A stretch of 64,000 bases of DNA from Sanguinoderma infundibulare (GCA_032821775.1 JAVLRN010000003.1:186001-250000), one strand, 5' to 3'. Shown: positions 44,887-55,891, counted from the first letter of the stretch. Notes: generated from the sequence alone by a model not told the origin. Numbers and translations: made by a program.

Positions 44887-45902
44887 TTACGGTGATTTTC
44901 TGGGCGCCACTCGTGAGAAGGTGGCTGTGTTTTCTGGCGCTTATGCCCGGCACTTGCAAGTGGGAGACGCCTAATAGGCGTCGAACTTGCAAGTGTCGTT
45001 GTATACGGCTCCCTTCGCGATGCTGTGGAACCTCGGTTTGTCGTGCCCAATACGCCGTCTTCTCCTCTACGACGCGTACGTGATCACGCCAGACATGCTC
45101 CACGACATCTTCTCGAGCGCATGCCCGACCATCCTGGAGGTCAAATTCTGCAGGGTCTCGTGTTTCCTAGAACCTGCGTTCACCGCAGGTTTCTCTCTGT
45201 CGCGTGCAGCCGAGGTTATGGAACTCGCGCTGACACTCGAGATGGTGAACAATGAAGATTTCCGGAATCTCGGCGAAGGCGCCCTGGGAGAGATCGTGGT
45301 GGGTATTCATATCTTTGAATTACTCTCAGGCTCCCCGTTGCCCCAGTACACGACTGACCGCCTTTCACAGGGCGTCGTCACGGAGATGTTGGGCTCTTTC
45401 CGCAGCCTAAAGCGTCTGTGTCTGTGCGTCGACTTTAAGGACCGGTACATCAAGGATGATCAAGCCAACAAGGGCCTGTTTGGCGCAGCGGTTTATGCTG
45501 AGAAGATGGATGTGGACGCAGTCTGTTCTGACCTGCGCAATGCGGTCCCTTCGGCGAACACGGTCCAGTTCACCGTGAAAGGGCATCGAACGCGTGGGAC
45601 GGTGACGGCCGAGCTGGCAGCGAAGGAGTAGTGAGTTTCGAATGTACACTGTGATGACATGAATAGTAGGCCGATTCGTGGTGCCCTGCCTGACGTCAAG
45701 ATGATACGTGCGCACTTACCGGACCTGAGACGATGTGGTGGTCGAGGGGAAGGCGTAGGTGGGGAGGCGCACTCGCTCTGTGCATGGCGTTGATGGTAGA
45801 ATTGGGGGAAAGGCTTGGAATGAGAGATGCATCGTCATTTTCCGCATTTGACCTGCTCAAGTGGATACACAAAATCGAACATACGCGCACCATCACAACA
45901 TA

Positions 45903-46139
45903 TTATATCGCGATCGTTGAACTCAACCTCGGGCTGAAAACCTTGTCCGCCTTGATGAACAAGACGAAAGATTGCAGCTGTCGGTTGCTGTCGATACCGA
46001 TGTCGTCCTTGAGGAAAAGTTTTCCGCCTTCCCGGTAGAGGACCTTGCAGTTGGTCCTTAGGGCCGACTTGGTGGACGGGTCCTCCGCGAAAGAGAAGAT
46101 CGTCAACAGGGTGTCGAAATTCAGGGTGACATGGTTCAT
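45903..46139 (-). pseudogene. F-box-like relic, N-terminal part only
   Basis: Minus-strand MNHVTLNFDTLLTIFSFAED, STKSALRTNCKVLYREGGKL and QLQSFVLFIKAD are the family's opening. The frame stops at 45903, and nothing of the central or C-terminal part follows. The flank on the upstream side (GGAAGTAGTGGAGCTGTTGA, TTGCATTATCAG) matches that of the relic at 10160-10556, which confirms duplication of the relic/gene pair. Confidence 0.7.
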
Positions 46140-46620
46140 TTGCGAGCGAGTAGGGCATTTAGTCAAGGGTCCCAGGAAGTAGTGGAGCTGTTGAGATCCT
46201 CTAAAAATGTGACTCACTGGCTGAGCCAGCACTTGGCTCCTTAGCACCCGTGAGCTTCTTGCCATAGTTGCGAGCTTAATGGATAATTGTGCGAACTGCC
46301 AGTGACCCGGCGCTGGAGGACAAGGCTGCAGGACTATGTAAGACGGTCGACAATTGCATTATCAGCTCCGGGCATTCATTGAGGAACGTAAGAACTGCGG
46401 ACATACATTTCTTCGCACTGACGTTAGCCTAGACAGCTATGATCTGGGTTAATATCACGCTTTGAACCCACAGTTATATGTGTGCAGACTCGGCTCTTCC
46501 GAGTCCGAGTCATCGCGTCGGAGAGCATGACTTGTCACAGTACACCAACCTGCGAGTCATTTCTCCTAACGATTTCAGAGCTCTAACAACCCCTTGAATA
46601 GATCGCCCACCCTTCCGCAG

Positions 46621-48027
46621 ATGGACAGTCCTGCGCTCCGCATCGATGCGCTGTTGAACGTCTTGTCCTTGGCGGAGGACTCGGCGACGAAGCTCGCCCT
46701 GATGTCGACATTCCAGGTCCTCTACCGGGAAGGCGGAACGTTCTTCCTCTCACACAAGTGGGTCAGAATCAATACCAAGCGACGGCTCAAGTCTTTCCTC
46801 CTGTTCATGAACACCGACGAGTTCTCCCGGATGCGTTGCTTGCGCTCTATCACCATCTGCAGCAAGAGCTCTTGCGGGCAGGCGGTCGAACGGTTCAAGA
46901 ACATATTCGTTCGCCTCACACCGGTCTCTCAGTTCAAGTCCTTTTGGATATACCTCACGGAGGGGCTCCTATCTGCGCATCCTCCCCTGTCCACGACCAA
47001 TGCGGAGCTGACCACGATTGAGACTGTCCTGTTGAACGACGCGAAAACACACACTCGGGATCCTCAAGCGGATACTCTCTCAACTCGTCAATGTCGACCT
47101 GCAATTGTGCGCAGACGCGTTACATGGTCTGGAGAGCGCCGTTGAGAGGGACATCACTCACGTCCTCCGCAACTCCCAGTCCAGTCTCAAAGCGCTCCGG
47201 ATAGTGCGTAGTAGCGACACGGTCGAGGCTGAAGACGCTCCGCAGCACCCACTCTTGGAAGCCCTGATTCTCGAATGGCCCCGCCCATTACTTGGCACTA
47301 CGTCCGGGCCCTTCCCAACCTCGCTCGGGTCCATATTGACGAAACCAACAATGCAGACGGACGGAAGGACAAGGGATTCCCCGCGTTTCGGGAGCGGAAC
47401 ATAGCGGGACTACGCAAACACGGCTGCTGGCGGTTGTTACAGGGATACAGGGGGACCATCCTGAGCTTGTGGCTCCTTGGTATATCGTGTCCCATTCGTG
47501 ACCTCGATATCAACGATGGCCAAGACATTAAACCGGGCATCCTCCGCGACGTGCTGTACAGCGCACGCCCCGCGAATCTTGTCATGACGATCCGTACAGC
47601 CTCGATTTTCTTCGATCCGGCTTTTATTGCAGTACTCTCGGATTCGTGTGCTCACGGGCTTACGAGTTTCTCCTTGACGATCGACATGACGTCGGACGGC
47701 CTACAGGTAGTCGGCTTAGATCTAGCAGGCTCGCTGGTAAGTGCTTACTCGTTAGTTTCGTGCTCCAGCTAACACAATCTCAGAATGTTCTCACCGAAAT
47801 GCTGCGCTCCTTCACGGTTTCCGATTCGTTCGACCTGACCGTCGACTAAATCGAGTATCCGTGGAGTAGAGAGGACCCGCCAGCGGAGGTGTACTCGGAG
47901 ATGGATGTCGCTGTGCTCAGCTATTCTGGACTCCCTCCATGATGTGAAGAGGGTATGGGTGCACTTCCTAGATCGTTTATCAATTTCATGGACGCAACCC
48001 GATGTCGTGGTCAAGGTGAAGGCATAA
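46621..48027 (+). pseudogene. F-box-like/LRR-type copy F8, broken
   Basis: ATG 46621 directly follows TTCCGCAG. The first 140 codons are good (LRIDALLNVLSLAEDSATKL ... VLLNDA), then the frame shifts near 47043 (next true family sequence LGILKRILSQLVNVDLQLC) and again near 47280 (EWPRP / ITWHYVRALPNLARVHIDE). The C-terminal half is open to the donor at about 47736. The last exon starts NVLTEMLRSFTVSDSFDLTVD and hits TAA at once, followed by more decay; a KA-stop like that of F3 is kept at 48022-48027. It is convergent with the intact oxygenase D-B, 208 bp apart. Confidence 0.8.
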
Positions 48028-48235
48028 GGCAGGGGGCATGGGAGGGATGTAGGCACGGGTATAACCCAATCCTCGTGGTGCTCCGAGTCATCGACAAGGT
48101 CACACAGTACCGATCAGCAGCTCGTATATACTACACGGATGCACCACGCATAGCGCGCCGAACTGCTTCACGCCACCAGCTTGCAAGTTTGATGCAGGAT
48201 GTTCCACAACCGGAACCTGAGGAACGCAAACGCCT

Positions 48236-50218
48236 TCAAGTATTTCCGACGCCCGGAATGACGGTGTCCGCCGTCCCGAGCCTGACCTTCTTGTTCTCCG
48301 GGTCCTTGAGATGCCCGTCAGCCGCCCACCCCACGCCCGCACACAATAAGCACGCACATTGTAATGAGTGGCCCGCTTCGACCTGATCCGCCTCGCCAGC
48401 CACTCCCCCGCCGTCACCCCAGGCTCGTACTTCCCCGGAGGCGCATTTTTGACCGCATCAGCGATATTTTCGCTCTTTTCTCCCTGGTGCCTGAGCTCGA
48501 CTGTGTCGTTCGGGCGAGTGAAATACACGAGTGACCAGCGTTCGAACTGGGCTTGATCCTTCGGAGGTGGGCTATGTGCATCCCAACGTGAGAAAAAGCG
48601 AAACGAGGGGGAGATGGGGCGACTGACATGACACGATGGATGTTGGAACGAAGGATGCCACCACTGAAGATGTTCATGGCGTCGCCGATGTTGCAGATTG
48701 CGTGTCCCGGGAGGGGCTGTATGCGCACTGTGAGCAGACGCACCCGAGGTCTACGCACAGAATTACCTTGACATAGTACCACTTGTCAGAGCCCGGCGGG
48801 AGGACTTGCAGGCCGCCGAGACGATTGTGGAGGAAGGTCTGGTGATGCGGTAGTGTGAGACTGGAACTGCGGGAAGGAGCGCTGCTTCTGAGGACTCACC
48901 AGCGACCCGTAGTCCGTGTGCGCCGTCGCGAACAACTTTCCGTCCGGCACAAGCTGCGGAGGAGCACGAATGACACGCGCGACGCACCCGCTGTGCTCCT
49001 GCGCCTTGTGGAATTCCGCGAGCGTGCCTTTCGGGAGCCCGAGCTTATCGTTCAGCACGTCGATGAGGAAGTGATTGATGGCGAGCGACTTCTCGACGAA
49101 CGGCTTGAGGGTCGCCTGCATGCGCGCGTTGACGGTCGATGGATAGATGCGGTGGACGACGGCCGGCCAGGCGAGGGCGTCGTCCTTGGCGACGAGGATG
49201 GCCTCGGTGACGTCCCGGGTGCCGTTGTCGTCCATGATTCTGACACCGGGACCTTTGTACCTGGATTGCGGAGGGAGGGAGAGATGCGAATATCGATATA
49301 TGTGAGGAATACGGAGTAATTATGCGGATCGCCACTGGATAGAATTGATTCGAATCGAAACTCGAGAAATCGCTTTCGTCGCTCTATAGTAACACATCTC
49401 GACGACGCGTCAAATGGTTATAGGTGCAATGAATCTTACCCGCGCAGATTACAATTGTTGAGAAAAAGAGGATCCGGGCCGCATTTCCACCATGGCGAAT
49501 GGGTGTACGACTCTGTACGAAGGACTATACTTGCCAGGGCTGAGGATTCCCCAATCTCCGCGCTGCGATGGAGGAAAGCTCCGCCGGGCCCAACTATATG
49601 AATGCACCGCAGGCCAGTGCCAAGCTCTGTTTTACTCATTGTTCACTGCGACGTCATTCTCTTGTGGTCTGGGATTCCGATGTTCTCATATCCCAAAGTT
49701 GCTGGCAGCTCGCAGCATATGGTTGACACACAGGCCAATGCTGGAAGCTGACAACGTCGGAATGCGAGACCACGACGCCCAGCGCGTCCAAAGGCAACTG
49801 GTAGTTGGAAGGCGGCATGGTTGCATACGAGTCGATTCGAATCGTTTCATCCAAGCAGGAGTACGACCGCCATAACAGAGACAGGACTCACCCGAAGGAA
49901 CTGCCGTCGTCCCCCTGGTCAAACCTGTGCTTCTCGCCGAGCGGCAGAGCCATCGTCTCGCATCCCATCTCGAACATGTCGTCGACTTCGTCTACCCCAT
50001 GGTTCTTCAGGCTAGACGTCGGATGCTGAATACGGAGAGAGCGGAGTGCAAGAAAGGACTGATGATACGTACTACCAGAACCCCAACTCTGTCGCCGCCT
50101 TCCAGAGCTTGGCGATCTCATCTTTGTCGCCGGCCTTCACCAGCTGGTAGTCTACGACAATTAACGGGAACGTAGGGATGTCCTCTGGAAAGGGCGGGAA
50201 GGTCGTCAGTCCAGGCAT
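48236..50218 (-). CDS. 2OG-Fe(II) oxygenase, isopenicillin-N-synthase-like, copy D-B
   Basis: Minus-strand exons 50218-50073, 50011-49892, 49260-48900, 48838-48767, 48716-48628, 48571-48358 and 48304-48236; 356 residues. Exon lengths equal those of D-A exactly; only the second intron is longer (631 bp, 49261-49891, against 68 bp in D-A), so it may have received an insertion. Ligands: H203 and D205 (TAHTDYGSL), H260 (NIHRV), R274 and S276 (ERWS). Exon 2 has the family motif LKNHGVDEVDDMFEMG. It is tail to tail with F8 and head to head with F9. Its pairing with F9 mirrors D-A with F10. Confidence 0.88.
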
Positions 50219-50646
50219 GGGGAATCGAAGCACCAGAAACGCACCATGTCATGTTTATGTACGCCTCAGCACACCTCGCGGCTCTCCGTGTGGTATGCTA
50301 ATTCCAGCAGCCATGGGCCTTCTGACGAGTTTCCGAGCCTTCGATTTCGCAGTTGCGTTTGGTGTCGTTCGCCCGTTCCCAGGGCGATGTAAAAAAAGGC
50401 ACATACACGTCTGCTGACTTTTGAGCGATTTGGGTAGCATGCCATAAGACTTTGACTGTGTTTCAGATGCTGGCAGAGGAAGAGATCCAATGGATTCGCA
50501 GTAACCAGTGACGAGGTTGCATACAAGGGTCAAGCTGAGCACTGCAGGACAACATGGCCGTTGCGGGCACCGTGGGTACCAGCTCGGTAACAGCCGCCAG
50601 CGTTCTGTGCTGGCGGCAATGCACTGCAAGTCAACACCGTCAGCTT

Positions 50647-51055
50647 CGTTGGACCGACGGCGTCATGGCCCCGGGAAGCTCGGAGTAGCGGGCTGGGCTT
50701 CAAACCCTACCCTCCGGCGGCACGGGAATTCAACTTCACCGGCTGACCGGAGCGGACACCACTACCACCACTGTCTGTCCGGCGATGCTACTTCCGCCGG
50801 ACCTTCGACGCCCACACATTCGGGGATCGCAACCTCGGCAAGATACGGCTGCTTCAGTCGTCCCTCAAGTTCGGGATTTATATGCCCATTGTAGCTGGGA
50901 GTAGGGAAGCTGGATAAACGGGTGGCGTGGGAGTTAAGGACGGACCGGCGGAGATTAATCATGGACTCAGTATTAAATGGTTCATGTACAGTCACATCGG
51001 CCGGGAACGGCGCGCAGCACTGTATAATGGATATCATCATCATCATCATCATCAT
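50647..51055 (+). mobile_element. SINE-like retroposon with (ATC)n tail, 409 bp
   Basis: The direct repeat CACCGTCAGCTT occurs at 50635-50646 and 51056-51067. The sequence between is absent from the mirror-image intergenic region at 60053-60589, whose flanks otherwise match. The insert ends in (ATC)n (about 51033-51055), the type of simple tail found in LINE-mobilised retroposons. Near its 5' end is GGGCTTCAAACCC, a possible polymerase III B box. There is no coding capacity. The element lies between oxygenase D-B and F9, in their shared upstream region. Confidence 0.6.
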
Positions 51056-51246
51056 CACCGTCAGCTTGTTAAACTGCTCGGTCCTTGGTGAGTTTCCATC
51101 CTTTCATGCTGGGTATGAAACCATCGTTCATGGCTGGCACTGGATTACGAACCAGCGACCAACTCTCCGATCGATCCAGTGAGTTACTTTTCGAAGACAC
51201 TCTGTCTATCAATCCCTCGACCAAGTCGCACACTCGTTTGCAGACG

Positions 51247-52430
51247 ATGAATATCGACGTGCTCTTGGAGATCTTTTCCTTGGCGGAGGACCGGTCGACG
51301 AAGCTGGCCCTGATGTCGACCTCCCACGACCTCTACAAAAAAGGGGGGAGACTGTTCCTCAAGGACACGCCTGTTTCCATCAACACCAAGCAGCAGCTGG
51401 AATCCTTCCTTCTGTTCATGAATGCGGACGGATGCTCCCGTATGCCTTCCTTGCGCCACTTCTCCCTCCACCTCAAACTATACCGCATCCACGGCCTTTC
51501 TCGATCGACTTTCGAGCAACTCGAGAATATGCTGAGCGCGGTCTCTCAGCTCCAGATCTTGCACATCGCGGAATTGGAACATTTTCTTTTCGAACACTAT
51601 CCCTTGTCCGAGGCCATCGCCCCGTTGACACCATCATGGAGACCGGTTTTCACCAGATTGGAAAACTCTCAATCGAGATGCTCAAACTGATGCGCGCGAA
51701 GCTCGAAAAAGTAGGCATTCATATCTTACAGCCCTTCGACGGAGACGTCATCCATCCCCTTGGTCCATCTAAGGCTCGTCTCCGCCAGTTGTGCATCTCG
51801 AGCCACATTCACATTTTTCCAGCAGACACTGAAGACGGTCCCCGGTATCCAATGATGCGCTGAGCGCCCTTACACTCCAGGTATATACACCTCCTCGCGT
51901 GACACGGTTACGATAGACGGAGTGCCGGCGTTGCAAGACAGCAATGTATCCCAGTTGCGCTAGCACGGTTCATGGGCGTCGCTGGACCTATTCGAGGGCA
52001 CCATCACGATGCTGTGGAACCTCAGGCTCGGGTTCTCGTGTCGGATACACCACCTTCGTCTCACCGACCACTGCGAGTTCAGGCCAGATATGCTCCGCGA
52101 CGTCTTATCAGGCCCACATTCCCCCATTCTGGAGATCCACTTTCACTAGATCTCGAGCTTCCTCGAAGAGCCTGCGCTCGCCGCCGCATTCGGGCCGTCC
52201 TGCTCACACGGCCTTAGGGAGCTTATGCTCACGCTCCACCTAAACAACTCCGAGTGCCAAAACATGAAATATCAATGCTTTAGTCTGGGAGGAGTCGTGG
52301 TGAGTATCATCCTCAAGAGGTCCCAATCCTCGTGCGACTTGTGTGGAGCTTACAGCTTTTAAAGCACCGCATTATGGACATGCTGCGCACTTTCAGCGTG
52401 CGCGATCGTCTATTGCTGCGCCTGGTGCCA
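51247..52430 (+). pseudogene. F-box-like/LRR-type copy F9, broken
   Basis: Starts MNIDVLLEIFSLAEDRSTKL after TTTGCAGACG. One base is missing near 51628 relative to F10 (TTGACACCATC for TTGATCACCATC), and the frame then runs out at 51690. The alternate frame continues (GKLSIEMLKLMRAKLEKVGI ... ADTEDGPRYPMM) to another stop. About 60 bases of the segment after it are deleted. Further stops are CAG to TAG in LRQHG (near 51961) and TAG in the FHxIS segment (near 52147). The last exon fades out after MLRTFSVRDRLLL at about 52430. F9 is the decayed twin of intact F10. Confidence 0.8.
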
Positions 52431-53032
52431 GTGCCCATACTGCCCAGGCCCAACGTTGCACCTAGATTGCCACTATGCATGCATTTCAGTATGCTGGTCC
52501 ACTCTCTCGAGTCCGAATGTCCTCGGCATCCGCACGCCCCGTCCCTGCGAATACGAACTTCGAGGTCCCTGAACAGCCCCGCGCGCGCGACGACTCCCCG
52601 ACTCAGCGCGGCTCATCCCCCAGAAGAGCGCGTTCGATATTGCGTTCGGACTGGGGCACGGTGCGTTCAAGTGGCCTTAAGAACGATGCGGACGACGTTG
52701 GTCTGGGAGCATGAACGTTAGCGGATTTACAGCACACACGGGCATCATGAGATAGCACATCCACCTTGTGTGGCAAGTTCATGTCTATGTACTCGGATGT
52801 CAGTCGCATAAACTCACAGATCGCATTCAACATGCAACCTACTAGACTTTGATGAAACATCATATTCTGGCTCGCAAGCCCCACTTGCGCGAGGCAGTGG
52901 TCGGAACAGTCAAAAGACGATGAAGAGACGATAAATCAAATAGATATCTCGCCATGTACCATACATGAGATGCTGAGTAGTAATGCGTACTAGTGTGTGC
53001 CATCGGATAGACATGTGACGGCGAAGAAACAA
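52431..53032. other. intergenic, M-B 3' flank at its right end
   Basis: 52431-52880 holds only short frames and nothing recognised. From about 52900 the sequence is the inverted M-B 3' flank (CCATCGGATAGACATGTG near 52999), also found after M-B copies a and b. Confidence 0.5.
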
Positions 53033-54040
53033 CTATAACGCGAAGACGGAGTCCTCGCTCCACGAAAAACCCCGGGAAACTCCGAGATCACACCCATCGT
53101 CGTCGTCATCCTCATCGCTGTCATTGCCGAAATAGACGTCTCGGACGTCGTCGCCTAGGTCAGAGGCAGAATCGTCGTCCACGAGTCTGAGAGGAAATCC
53201 GGTCTTCGTGTACGGAAGCCCGAGGTCCGGGGAAGAGAAGGACAGGGATACAGCGTCGATGAGGGTAGCGTACCGCTTGAAACTGAGCTTGATGGTGCCA
53301 AGGTCCACCTCGAGATTGGACTCGGTATCCGCGGAGGTGTAGGAGTTGTTGCCGTTCATGTTAGAGATGCTACGGGCGGGCACCGAATGGCCTCTGGATG
53401 TGGCCTCGATGCGACCGCCGACAACTTTGACCGGGTCGGGGGAACCGGGGTCCGGAGAGGTAGCGAACATGTAGGGCGCGATAACCACTGAGTCGGTAGT
53501 GCTGGACGCGTCGATCCTGGGAGGCGTCTGGGGCGGCAAGGAGTGGCGCGGGCTGAACGTGATATTCGGATAGGAAGGAGTAGAGGCCGCGGAATATATG
53601 CTGGGAGAAGCGGGGGAGGAAACCGATCGGACGTTACGAGGGTACGCGAGAGGATCCCGGGCGAGGGTCACGAGCGAGGTGTTGGACTTAAACGCGGTCC
53701 ACATCACAAACGTCTTAGGTGATGGCTCGAGGGCAGGAATGGGGGTGGACTCGTCTGCGACCGGCGCATCGGAGAGGGTGGGGTTGGGAGGGAGAGGTAG
53801 CCCAGAAGACGTTGAGCTTAACGCGTCTTCGCATGCCTTGTCGACCTCGGCCTGCGCCTCGACTTGCGTGGTACGGGTTCGGTTGCGGTACCGACGACGG
53901 TAAACCACGAAGGCGACCGAGGCGAGTAATGTGGCGAGTACGACAAGTGCCAGGACCCGGACGTATAGCGAGAATGCTTCGGGCGACATGCTAAAGCTGA
54001 GGGACCGGGCGGTGAGGGCGCGGGTGAAGACGGGAGCCAT
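53033..54040 (-). CDS. single-pass membrane protein, family M-B, copy c
   Basis: 335 residues, one exon. MAPVFTRALTARSLSFSMSP leads to the helix (about residues 24-48, LYVRVLALVVLATLLASVAF), YRRRYRNR and TTQVEAQAEVDKACED. It keeps TTDSVVIAPYMFATSPDPGS, KRYATLIDAVSLSFSSPDLG and the acidic DSDEDDDDDG end. It is clearly more divergent than copies a and b. Informatively, it has SLVTLARDPLAYPRN where a and b have VVTSAEDPLAY or VVTTAEDPLAY. VTLARDP is the wording of the M-A family, which supports common descent of M-A and M-B. It lies downstream of hydrophobin H3 on the same strand. Confidence 0.82.
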   Translation of the reverse strand: MAPVFTRALTARSLSFSMSPEAFSLYVRVLALVVLATLLASVAFVVYRRRYRNRTRTTQVEAQAEVDKACEDALSSTSSGLPLPPNPTLSDAPVADESTPIPALEPSPKTFVMWTAFKSNTSLVTLARDPLAYPRNVRSVSSPASPSIYSAASTPSYPNITFSPRHSLPPQTPPRIDASSTTDSVVIAPYMFATSPDPGSPDPVKVVGGRIEATSRGHSVPARSISNMNGNNSYTSADTESNLEVDLGTIKLSFKRYATLIDAVSLSFSSPDLGLPYTKTGFPLRLVDDDSASDLGDDVRDVYFGNDSDEDDDDDGCDLGVSRGFSWSEDSVFAL

Positions 54041-54800
54041 GGTGAAACTAAGAGCTATGAATGACAGGGAGGAGAGGCGAGGTAAGAGGACGAAGGCTAG
54101 CTTCTAGAGGCAGGTATGCGTATGGTGAGAGGAAACCGACTCGAACCCACTGCCCGCCAAAGACGGACGAGGCTGAGCCGAACAGAAGTCTCCCCAAACA
54201 ACATGTATCACGTGCAGCGACCCTTACGGTCCCAAGTCGGCGGAGGTCCAGCATCTCTGCAGAAACTCGACTCGATTACGAGAGCCTCGCGGCCAGGACT
54301 CGGACGGGGGACGCGGGACACATGGGGTTGCTCGTGGACAAGCCTTCCGCCACGAGGTGTCCCGGTAAAGTATCTCAGACGCCCAATCAGCCACAACGCT
54401 TCGGCTATCATTCTTTTCACGACCACGCTCCTCAAGCATATCCGTGCCCTTTCCGCTGTACGCCGAGACCACAGACAATGGATATCCGTGGACGCCGCAG
54501 AGCTTAGAACTAAGGCACCACTCTAATCCGGCCTGAGCTCCCTCAGCCCGGCAAGCTGCACCACACTGGCACCCAAAGACATAGACGTGTGACACTCTGG
54601 TATTCCCGAAGCGCACGTCATACACTGGAACCGTCTCACCCTCCTGTACAGGGCCGCACGCTACATTCCACATTCAGTCCATACCGAAAGCCCAAACCGA
54701 ACCCATTTGTCCATCGGACCCCTGTGCTAGGCCCGTACACCGCGCCGCGAGAGCTCCGACTTGGCTGGCGTCGCGGGAAGGGAGCGCAATGACGTGCTCC

Positions 54801-55284
54801 TCAGAGGAAGATGGGCGCGCACCCCACGGCGATGAGGCCGCCGTTCTACCGTAGATCGCGTGAAAACCTGGACCCCGAGGAAAAACGAGAGAGAAGGAGC
54901 AGAGCGCTACTCACGACGTTGTTGTTCTGGCAGCACACGACGTTCTGCTTGCACTCCGTGTGGCTCTGCCCGTTGATCGGCGAGCACGAGCGGCCGAGGA
55001 TGATGTCCTTGCCCTGCTCGACGATGAGGTCCAGGAAGCCGAAGATCGTCGCCGCCTCGGGGTGCGTCACCTGTACGAGAGCACAAGTTCGACGTGAGCG
55101 CAATGCGCGACTTGCGAGACGAGCGACGGATACGTACGTTCTGGAGCGTGTCGCAGCACTGGATCGGGCCCGCCTTGCATGTGGGGCCGGGCGGGGGGAG
55201 CGTGTTCATCGACTGTGGCATGGCGGCCGCGAGGATGGCGAGCGAGACGACGGCGGAGAGGGACGCGAGGGAGCGGGCGAACAT
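54801..55284 (-). CDS. class I hydrophobin H3
   Basis: Minus-strand exons 55284-55138, 55070-54915 and 54845-54801; 115 residues, the shortest of the three because the spacer after the signal peptide (MFARSLASLSAVVSLAILAA) is brief. Cysteines: C36, C43-C44, C78, C89, C95-C96, C110. Exon 2 reads VTHPEAATIFGFLDLIVEQG and the protein ends IAVGCAPIFL. Splice sites GTACGT and GTGAGT match those of H1 and H2. Secretion and surface assembly are expected from the family. Its upstream region is split by a MITE at 55521-55891, which may alter expression relative to H2. Confidence 0.95.
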
Positions 55285-55391
55285 CTTGAATCTGGTGCTG
55301 TTGCTGGTGTCGAACGCTGAGGGGAGGAGTAGCTGTGAACGACGACGGAGGCGGGCTCGAGCTGAAGATCGTTCGCTGAGACGTCGATGGC

Positions 55392-55398
55392 TTTTATA
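55392..55398 (-). promoter_or_regulatory. TATA box of hydrophobin H3
   Basis: On the minus strand CGTATAAAAG, about 108 bp before the ATG at 55284, preceded by GGTTTCCTGGGCTGTCC as in H2. Confidence 0.75.
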
Positions 55399-55520
55399 CG
55401 TTTTTCATCGCCGCCGGACAGCCCAGGAAACCCTCACTGCTACCGACATCGAGTGGACGGTGTACGACGACGGCTGCAAGCTCACACCGTTAGCCCCTAG
55501 ATGACTTCAAAGGAGCGTAA

Positions 55521-55891
55521 CTTGGCCCGTTCGGCGCAGGTCTGTTACCCGTACCATGGTCCATTACATTAATTCCCCACATGGCCGGTGACCAGTGACC
55601 GGCTGTCTCACGGTTTGTCAAAACGTCCGGAGCACATAAATTGATGTCCCACCGCATCCCCCATCCCCTTGCTTGTCCTAAAATCTTCTGAAATGATGCA
55701 GCTTGTACCTTTGGACTATTACACAAAATTTCTTTCCAAACGGTGTAGAGGAGGGAGCGGGACACTGGTTTCTAGCTGCCCGTGGACGGGCGTTTGACTT
55801 GCCTAACCGAGAGAGAGCGCCCACTGGCCGTCGACGGAAAGTTAATCTAATGGTCCATATTACGGGTGATAACCCTGCGCCGAACGGGCCC
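55521..55891. mobile_element. Harbinger/Tourist-like MITE, 371 bp
   Basis: Flanked by TAA at 55518-55520 and 55892-55894. Terminal inverted repeats of about 50 bp: left CTTGGCCCGTTCGGCGCAGG, right (read inward) GGGCCCGTTCGGCGCAGGG, continuing with ACCCGTA, ATGGTCCATTA/ATGGACCATTA and TTAA on both sides. A three-base TAA duplication and GGCCCGTTCGG ends are characteristic of PIF/Harbinger (Tourist) elements. There is no open frame of note. It separates the H3 core promoter from the conserved hydrophobin upstream region at 56060-56330. Confidence 0.8.

Larger units (their letters stand above)
42457..45011. mobile_element. hAT-like non-autonomous transposon with captured sequence, 2555 bp
   Basis: Flanked by CCTTCGCG at 42449-42456 and 45012-45019. 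The left end is TAGAGTATACAACG; the right end read inward is GAGCCGTATACAACG. The terminal inverted repeats run for about 110 bp, including GACGCCTATTAGGCGTC (42485-42501), its partner at 44966-44982, and GAAAACACAGCCAC. The palindrome ACTTGCAAGT occurs seven times, all near the ends: 42473, 42506, 42821, 44717, 44733, 44952 and 44985. No transposase domain is visible in any frame. The interior holds minus-strand reading frames that look like captured host sequence and two tRNA-like boxes. An 8-bp duplication and a TAGAG end suit the hAT superfamily. Confidence 0.82.
41617..45631 (+). pseudogene. F-box-like/LRR-type copy F7, split by a transposon
   Basis: The 5' part (41617-42456) and 3' part (45020-45298, intron 45299-45370, last exon 45371-45631) belong to one gene. 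The 5' part ends SLDTFFSTFA and the 3' part begins MLWNLGLSCPIRRL; relatives have SLDTFEGTVAALWNLGLSCP without a break. The insertion and one copy of its 8-bp target duplication account for the gap exactly, and neither host part contains a stop or frameshift. The first element codon is TAG, so the natural product is cut at about 280 residues. The usual family ATG has become GTG (CACAAGTGCTCAAT), so the start is either the upstream ATG at 41617 or lost. Without the element this would be one of the best-kept F copies. Confidence 0.85.
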
